A DNA stretch of 64,000 bases from contig JAOVVO010000044.1 in assembly GCA_028564675.1 (NCBI GenBank), forward strand, positions 62,001-126,000, written 5' to 3'. The notes beneath the pieces were generated by a model. The model searched no databases. It worked only from the letters and a program-made list of their open reading frames with translations, and was not told where the DNA came from. The position numbers and the translations under genes are program-made. The number at the start of each line of letters is the position of its first letter. Position 1 is the first letter of the stretch. The DNA is from Onchocerca lupi. Taxonomy: Eukaryota > Nematoda > Chromadorea > Rhabditida > Onchocercidae. Shown in pieces: positions 57,601 through 64,000 of this stretch.

Positions 57601-59683
57601 ACAGTGAATTTGTTTGTTTGCATACCAAATAACATCACTAATTAGATCTGGCGAAAAGATGCCATTAATCATTCAATAGCTAGGCTCAGCTGGAAGGAGC
57701 CAACAATCGATAAGTTTTTTTTAACTTCAAAAAAGTTTTCGGACTTTTTTTTGAATTGCAGAATTAACAGGAGTGGGAGCCTAGTTATTGATTGATTAAA
57801 TCAAACGACTTTTTCTTTTCATTTTATTCAAATTTCCGAAATATCTACCATTTGCGTTTGGCATGGATCATTGAAAACGGCGAGTTCAATAACATATTGC
57901 AATTCACCATTTCCCTTCAAGCGGCATTCAGGTCGATTATTAGTTCCAACAATAATCCAATCCTCGAATCGTCCACGCGGCCAATCATTATCATTGAATG
58001 TTAATATCACTTTAATCGATTGTTGCTCGCATGTTGGTGTTACTGTCAATTAAAAACGAATTTTGCACTCATTTTTTTCATTTGAAAAATTTTATTAAAA
58101 TTTCGAAAAAAGTCAATATTTTAATAATTATTTTTTAGCTAAATATATATACCATTGAATGTTAATATCATTTTAATCGATTGTTGCTCGCATATTGAAA
58201 TAATAATAGTAACAATGATAATAATAATTGTCAAAAAAATAAAAAATAAAAGGAAATTTGCACTTTTTTTATTTAAAAAATTCATTAACATGCACTTTTT
58301 TCATTAAAAAAAAAAAATTCCAAGAAAAAAATCATTAATCCATTACTTTTTCTATTTTACTAATCTTTTTTTTTATTTGAATATATGCGTAGTGTAAAAT
58401 AATATCATTTATAATTTGTTTTAATTTGTAAAAATTTTCATTTGTTAGTTCACAAACGAAAATTATTAATTATAAAATTTGGTCAATATATTTTCGATTT
58501 TTATATCACAAAATTATTGATCATGTTTTTAATATCTTATACCATAAAATTAATAATTAATTTTGTGTTTTTTTCCTTCCTTCAATTATGAAGATACCGA
58601 AATTAAAATTACATATATTATTACATACACTTTAAACTTTGTTTGTTTCATAATAGCAATGAAAAACCAATTTGCAATAAATTAATATGATATATTAAAA
58701 GTTGAACGGTGCGGAATGAAGATTATTTGAATTAAGTGTTACAAAAATTTCCAATTATTAGTGAAATTATTTTAGTGAAATTAATTAATGATCAAAAATT
58801 TTTTGAATCAAAACAAATGTATATATATATATTTAAAAAATAACTTTTTTTCATTCGTATTAATATGAAATAATAATAGATAATAATAAAATTAATATCA
58901 GATAATAATGTTAGTAGTGATAATAATAATTAGTACTATTTGTTTGATTTTTTATTTAATTTTATTTATTTTCCATTCATTAAAACATTAAATTATAGTA
59001 GTAATACCATATTACTATTATAATTTAAATATATGAAATATTCATAACCTTACTGATCTAAACAAATATTCAGGATGTTGTTTATCATTGTGATAAAAAT
59101 AAAACAATAATTGATAAAATTATTAATAATATAATACAAAACATTAATAATAATAGTAACAAGCACTATCCTGAATATTTGGATTCGTTCCAACTTTTCG
59201 AAATAATGCAAAGTTTGAAAATTAAAATTACTCCAAATTTATGAAGGATATAATTCTGCGGTTATGAAATAATCTGTTTCTGGTAATATTGAAATTATGA
59301 GATAAGAATGCTAATGATAAAAAACTGATAAGCATAAAAATTATAGAGGTAATCAAAAAAAGCATTGATTAAAAAAAATTACTAAATATAAAATATTAAT
59401 AACGAAAGTGATAATAATGATAAAAATTATAGTGATATGATTGATAAAGAATATAATGCATAATAATTGAGCATTTTTGGCATATATTATTTGAAAATAA
59501 TGTATATCTTATAATATCTAATTATTTAAGAAGTCTTACTATTTAAGTTGTTAATTGCATAATTGGAATTAAGAAACATAATTTACCGTTAACATAATAA
59601 TGTTGTTGTAGCTCTGCTGCAGGAATTGCAACATAGCTTTTAATTGCAATTAAAATGGTAAAAAGTTGCAAATTCAAATCCAT
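51096..59683 (-). CDS. Single-pass membrane protein with ZP-N module and long cytoplasmic tail
   Basis: Ten minus-strand exons (59683-59587, 58042-57849, 56352-56189, 55937-55672, 54228-54129, 53732-53504, 53036-52886, 52555-52442, 52233-52004, 51155-51096) join in phase to about 534 residues. Residues 1-23 are a signal peptide (LFTILIAIKSYVAIPAA). Residues about 35-130 form a ZP-N-like module with four cysteines (PTCEQQSIKV, NRPECRLKG, FNDPCQTQM, FIIKCTYGLPE), as in nematode cuticlins. No ZP-C half follows. An acidic stalk leads to a transmembrane helix at about 197-221 (WPIFLSIIGGLFVIILILMF), then a tail of about 310 residues. The tail has Ser/Thr-rich stretches and a charged helical segment (SRKLTEQEFGRWRRLV, AKEKWNAIIRCIIDY). 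I do not recognise the tail. The donor at 55671 (GTTCGT) is weak but is the one that keeps phase. It is probably a surface or cuticle-associated receptor-like protein. Confidence 0.78.
58152..58196. repeat. Partial copy of ZP-N exon 2 inside intron 1
   Basis: About 43 bases (CATTGAATGTTAATATCATT then TTAATCGATTGTTGCTCGCA) duplicate 57993-58035, the 5' part of coding exon 2, with about two mismatches. The copy sits about 110 bases upstream of the real exon on the transcribed strand and has no evident acceptor in phase. Confidence 0.85.
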
Positions 59684-61585
59684 TGCATTGAAATTGATGA
59701 TCTTGAATAGAGGCATTAATTAGCCAAATTATTTCCACATGATAGCATCAAACATTTGACATTGCACAAGTTAAATATGCCGTATTTCACCGAAACTCTC
59801 TCTAAATTTTCTTTTTTTTTTTGCAAAAGTTCATGAACATGGAAGTTCTTAATATGAGCAATATTGTGCAAATCGAAAATCATACCGTGACTATTTAGAA
59901 ATGCAGAAAAAAAAAAAGATGAAAAAATATGAAAACTTGAAACATTGAAATCTATGGTCTTCTTATCAATTTTTCTGGCCAGATTATATGATCCAGGCTT
60001 ACTACAACAATTCGATTAGTCAATGCTAACCGTTTTGTTGACGCTAGGCGATTATTATATTTCGAATACGTCATTACGTGAACTTTTTGAAGACGAAGTT
60101 CAAATGCTATTCATCAAATTATATTTCAGATAATCAAAAAATGAGTATTTTTTTTTATTCATTTCATTCATATTCAAAAATACGAAATAGATTTTTTTCA
60201 TTCTCTTATAATTTCATTAAAAATATATTCTATCATTTAATTAACACTTTTTTTCCGCAAATTTCAATGAAATAGTAAATCTATTTCCAACGCAAGTAAA
60301 CAATTTAAAAATTCACAAACTTGGGAAAAGAAAGTTGAAAAATAATTATATTTTCAGAAAGAAATTAAAAAAAAAAAGAAGGAGAAGAGAAAAGGATATA
60401 GCATTAAAGAAATAGAAATTTAAAAAAAATTACAATTATAATAATACGAAATTTCATTTTCGTTAAATGTAAAAAAACTGTTTTTTTTAATACGAAAATT
60501 TACGAAAACTTTCAATACGAAAATTTAATAATAATTATTTGTATATTAAATATATATTTGTATATTAAATGCATATATATTTGATGAATGACATGTAATA
60601 TATAGTACAATAGACTATAAAAAAGAAAATGAATAAAATTCAATTTTAGAGAAAAATTTAAAGAAACTCATTTTTTAAATTTTTCTCTTAAAATTGACAA
60701 TCCATTCAAGGCCATAATCAAGTTTAGATAGCAACAATATTGTTATATTTTATTCAAATTTCTTCCTCATTCATTTGAAAAATGTCTTTTCCGATCCTTT
60801 GAATAATAACAGCTGCTGATGACATATTACATTTCAATTAGTGCTGCTACCTGCCATTTTTGATAATTTACTCAAAAGGAAGAATAAATTAGATTATAAT
60901 GGTTTTTTTTTTTTTTTCAAAAGAAGAAGAAAAAAGCAATGATTATATTTTCCAAAAAAAAAAAAAAAAATTAAAATACAAGTCAAAAGCGAGGAATAAT
61001 AAACTTGCAACTATTGATTTTTTTTTTTGAATTCTGTATCAATAATATTTCAATTATGTATTTTGGTAAAATAAAAGTTATTTCAAGAATTCGAAACTTT
61101 TACTAAAATCCATAACTAGTATCTTATTCACTCAAATCATAAACTTCGTCATCAAACAGTAATTAACTATTGTTATTACTAATAAATACATTGATTAAGA
61201 ATTATGATAAAAATGAAGAAAAATTTTCACCGCAAACTACAAATAAATATATAAATTATATAAATTTACTAGAATTAATATAAAATAAATTATAAATTTA
61301 AAAAATATGAAAGATGAAAAAAAAATTTTGAAAAAGTTTGCTAAATTTGATAGAATAAAAATATATCATCCAACTTTTTTCACTTTTTTTGACTTAAAAA
61401 AAAATTCACTTAGAAAAAGACGAAATTTTTTTTCTGAAAATTTTCTTAGAAAAACTAAAATTTATCATTCAGTCTTATTATATATAGATATAAATGATTC
61501 GATTTCATAAACAGTATCAAAAATGCACAAATGAAAAGAATTGAAGATTATCAAAAGAAAGAATAGTTAATTAGTAATAGTCACT

Positions 61586-61589
<4 letters not shown>

Positions 61590-61639
<50 letters not shown>

Positions 61640-61672
61640 TAATAATAATAATAATAAATAATAATAATAATG
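61590..61672. repeat. (TAA)n microsatellite
   Basis: A run of more than 20 TAA/AAT trinucleotides with two small interruptions, followed at about 61695-61711 by the complementary TTA run, so the two could pair. Confidence 0.95.
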
Positions 61673-63075
61673 ATTTAATAATCACAATTACAATTATTAT
61701 TATTATTATTAGATGCATTGAAATCTATAATTGTTGTTAATTTGAATAGGAATATTCAGTACTGGATTATGTCTCAGAAATGAGATAAAAGAATTCTTAT
61801 ATGAAAAATGCAAAAGTTCAATAAAAGTTCAAAATATTTAACTAGTAATTAGTATGTATCACATAGACTGCTAAGTTGCAAATGGACAGAACTGTGTAGA
61901 GCCATATGTTGAAGGATATTTGTGTCTGATGGAAATTTGCTAAATAGAGATTTCAAGGATAAATATATTTGCCTTAGAAATTATTGTCGTTCCAAATTAT
62001 TTGCATTTTCAAGCATGTTTTCGAAATATATATCCAAAATAGACAGTATTAATGATTCTCTGAAATTATGTAAACTTCTCATTTGCAATCAAAGCTGGAA
62101 TCCATGAGCATTTTTTTGTGCTAAAAAAGATCAGCGCATGAAAAAATCTTCACAGAAATATTCAGAATCGAGAAAGTGGAGATCAGTGGTGCAAAAGTCG
62201 CTAATTTCTATGGGGTATGCTCTGCTAGAATGAAAATATAAGAAAAATGTAATGATCTTATTTAGACTTGGAAAAATTGATAAAATCAATGATCAAATCA
62301 TTTCCTTCCTTGTAGCTAGAAAATTTTCTTTTTCTTATTTTTTTCATTTGATTGGAAACAAAAACAAAATAGCTGCAAATATGCAGAGAAGAAGAAATTG
62401 CTAGGAAATAAGTTAATATAATTCAGACGATATTTTCAATGATAGAAACACAATAGGCTTCGATTTTCAATTTTATTCCCATTAATAGTAGAGAAACTTA
62501 ACAGCTAGAGAAAGTGAAATTTATCTAAAATTATTAACATCATGTCTGCTCTGTACTACCTGAAAGCCAATTTCATTGAAGTGTGAACTGATAAATAGAT
62601 ATCTCAGAGCAGCATAAGAAATCAATCTGATTTAGCTTTTTTTTTTTTTTGAAACAGACTGTAAATAGTCTAACTGAGGAGGAGAAAAATAAGGAGGTTA
62701 ACGGGAATAGCAGATCTTTTAATTATTAGTTTATATTCTTCGAATGTGCTAAAACTTTCCAACGAAAAATAATATGGAATATTTCCGCTCTACAAATTCC
62801 ACATTTTCGAAATAATGGCTAAAATTTGAAATAGAATAGAAGAATACCATTCTTATCCTTCCTTTCCGAACTTATTAATTGTTACAGAGTTCACATTTTT
62901 AATGGCATCCTGTTTGCGACTGATCTGACTGTTATCAATGGAAATCTGAACATTGCTAGCACTTGTTTCCACAAAGCGAAATATTTTTTGGAATAGAAAT
63001 ACGATGAATTAATCAGAAATTTTTGTATTATGGAAATATCTTTGTATAAGCAAACTTTTGACCTTTACGCTACAA

Positions 63076-63515
63076 TTAACATGTCGTAAATGTGTTGTGC
63101 TGTGGTGACTTGAAGTAAACAATTAACATGTTGTAAATTATGTTATAGTTGATAAGTAGAAAAAATGGTTCCTTTGTGTTAAAGTTAGCATGTTGTAAAT
63201 TATCTCTCTTTGTATTACAAGTTTATATGCTGTAAATTTTACTGGGTCTCACATGTAGTAAATGACTTCACTATAAAAAGGTTCCTTATCTGACGGGATT
63301 CACTCATTTTTTGCTCTGATCGGTATTCGACGAACGGTGCTTTCCGAACTTCATCAAACTCATCAATCCTTAATATCAATAACCCACAGATAACTTCACT
63401 ACTATTAAATAGAAGCCGAAATTATTAGTTATATTATCGATATTCATCAATTCATTGTGCGTAGCGTGATTGCGGTGAATAAGATTCGTTATATCAAGGG
63501 CTTCATTACACAACA
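63076..63515. mobile_element. Possible solo LTR or promoter-like repeat
   Basis: Five diverged units with ACATGTTGTAAATTAT (variants ACATGTCGTAAATG, GCATGTTGTAAATTAT, TATGCTGTAAATTTT and ACATGTAGTAAATG) at about 63078-63263 are followed by a TATA box (ACTATAAAAAGG, 63269-63281). A GC-richer stretch (CTGATCGGTATTCGACGAACGG) comes next, and the block ends near CATTACACAACA. Upstream repeats, a TATA box and a possible TGT...ACA boundary are LTR-like features, but no retroelement coding sequence is present. It could instead be the promoter of a gene beyond the window. Confidence 0.35.
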
Positions 63516-64000
63516 ATTCATTTCTACCAAGTTCCAATCCTCAGTAAACAATCTTTCACAAAATTCAAGGTTGTGCAAATCATCTTTTTCAACAATCTTG
63601 TAGAGCCGTGAAATGTCCAGTCTACGACTCCTACTTTTCATTATCAATTTTAACGGTAGTTTTTCTCCAGTAAAGTATAAAGTAGAAAGGTCTAGACGTG
63701 GTTAGCATTGCAAAGTGAGTAAATTTAATTATTTTGCCCTTAACTCAGTGCCTGTAATGTCTTGAGAAATAGTTGATGAAATAAGTCATTTTTTTTTTTC
63801 ACAAGAAAGTTTATGTGTTTATTGCTGTGAAAGAAAAAAATCTTAATGGACATGAATTTTTTACATGAGATCTTTTTAAGAGAGACAATAGTTGCAATAG
63901 CAAAAGAGAATAATTATAAGGATTTTCTCTTAATTATTGTGCAAGATATTTTCAAAGCTATGCACGATATAACACGATATAGCACCAGTTTTTTTTACAC

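Larger units (their letters stand above)
59684..64000. other. AT-rich flank with microsatellite and possible solo LTR
   Basis: No gene is supported over 4.3 kb. Short open stretches at 61922-62107 (+) and about 62840-63000 (-) look mildly protein-like but lack partners or convincing splice sites. The 5' end of the ZP-N gene and its promoter lie at the left edge. Confidence 0.5.

Noticed and set aside
61922..62107. Plus-strand open frame of 61 codons
   Set aside because: No ATG in a good context, no splice partners and no recognisable motif; probably chance.
62840..63000. Minus-strand open stretch reading ETSASNVQISIDNSQISRKQ
   Set aside because: It is mildly protein-like, but no neighbouring exon, start codon or clear splice sites could be assigned.
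1..64000. tRNA, rRNA or CRISPR features
   Set aside because: None were seen on reading either strand. A covariance-model scan would be needed to exclude a diverged tRNA or small RNA.

Overview
This window is AT-rich, intron-rich eukaryotic DNA, most likely from a parasitic nematode (spirurid or filarial type). The pointers are short exons with GTAAGT/GTTAGT-like donors and TTTCAG/TTTTAG acceptors, acceptor-like sites just before several start codons (as used for spliced-leader trans-splicing), two small secreted proteins of SXP/RAL-2 (DUF148) type, and decayed Helitron transposons. All gene models were assembled by hand from reading-frame and splice-phase continuity. No database search was possible.

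Layout. 1.0-10.5 kb (+): a PRDM14-like protein with a degenerate PR domain and six zinc fingers; its 6.7-kb third intron contains a Helitron relic (about 3.76-8.83 kb). 10.7-11.8 kb (-): a small secreted protein, distantly SXP/RAL-2-like. 11.8-15.5 kb: non-coding, with a TA microsatellite, a short Helitron-derived element and a tandem duplication. 15.46-15.96 kb (+): a small unrecognised basic protein. 16.07-18.31 kb (-): 20S proteasome subunit alpha1 (pas-1/PSMA6). 19.17-26.27 kb (-): an ATAD5/Elg1-type RFC-like AAA+ protein (PCNA unloading). 27.9-30.8 kb (+): a second SXP/RAL-2-like secreted protein. 31.3-32.8 kb (+): a Tctex1-domain dynein light chain. 33.06-34.72 kb (-): ribosomal protein L28. 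35.2-38.56 kb (+): CDC7 kinase, divergent from rpl-28. 39.44-42.60 kb (-): an ER glycerol-3-phosphate acyltransferase (GPAT3/4 type). 42.6-45.5 kb: simple repeats and a foldback element. 45.5-48.7 kb: a second Helitron relic with Rep and helicase remnants. 51.1-59.7 kb (-): a single-pass membrane protein with a ZP-N module and a long cytoplasmic tail. 59.7-64 kb: AT-rich DNA with a TAA microsatellite and a possible solo LTR.

Housekeeping and cell-cycle genes (proteasome, ribosome, CDC7, ATAD5, GPAT, Tctex1) are mixed with nematode-type secreted and surface proteins; nothing suggests a single pathway cluster. The most unusual points are an apparent AT-AG intron in the GPAT gene, a GC-AG intron at a zinc-finger linker of the PRDM14-like gene, the ZP-N receptor-like protein with part of one exon duplicated in an intron, and an unresolved junction in the ATAD5 gene that may hide a separate upstream gene.
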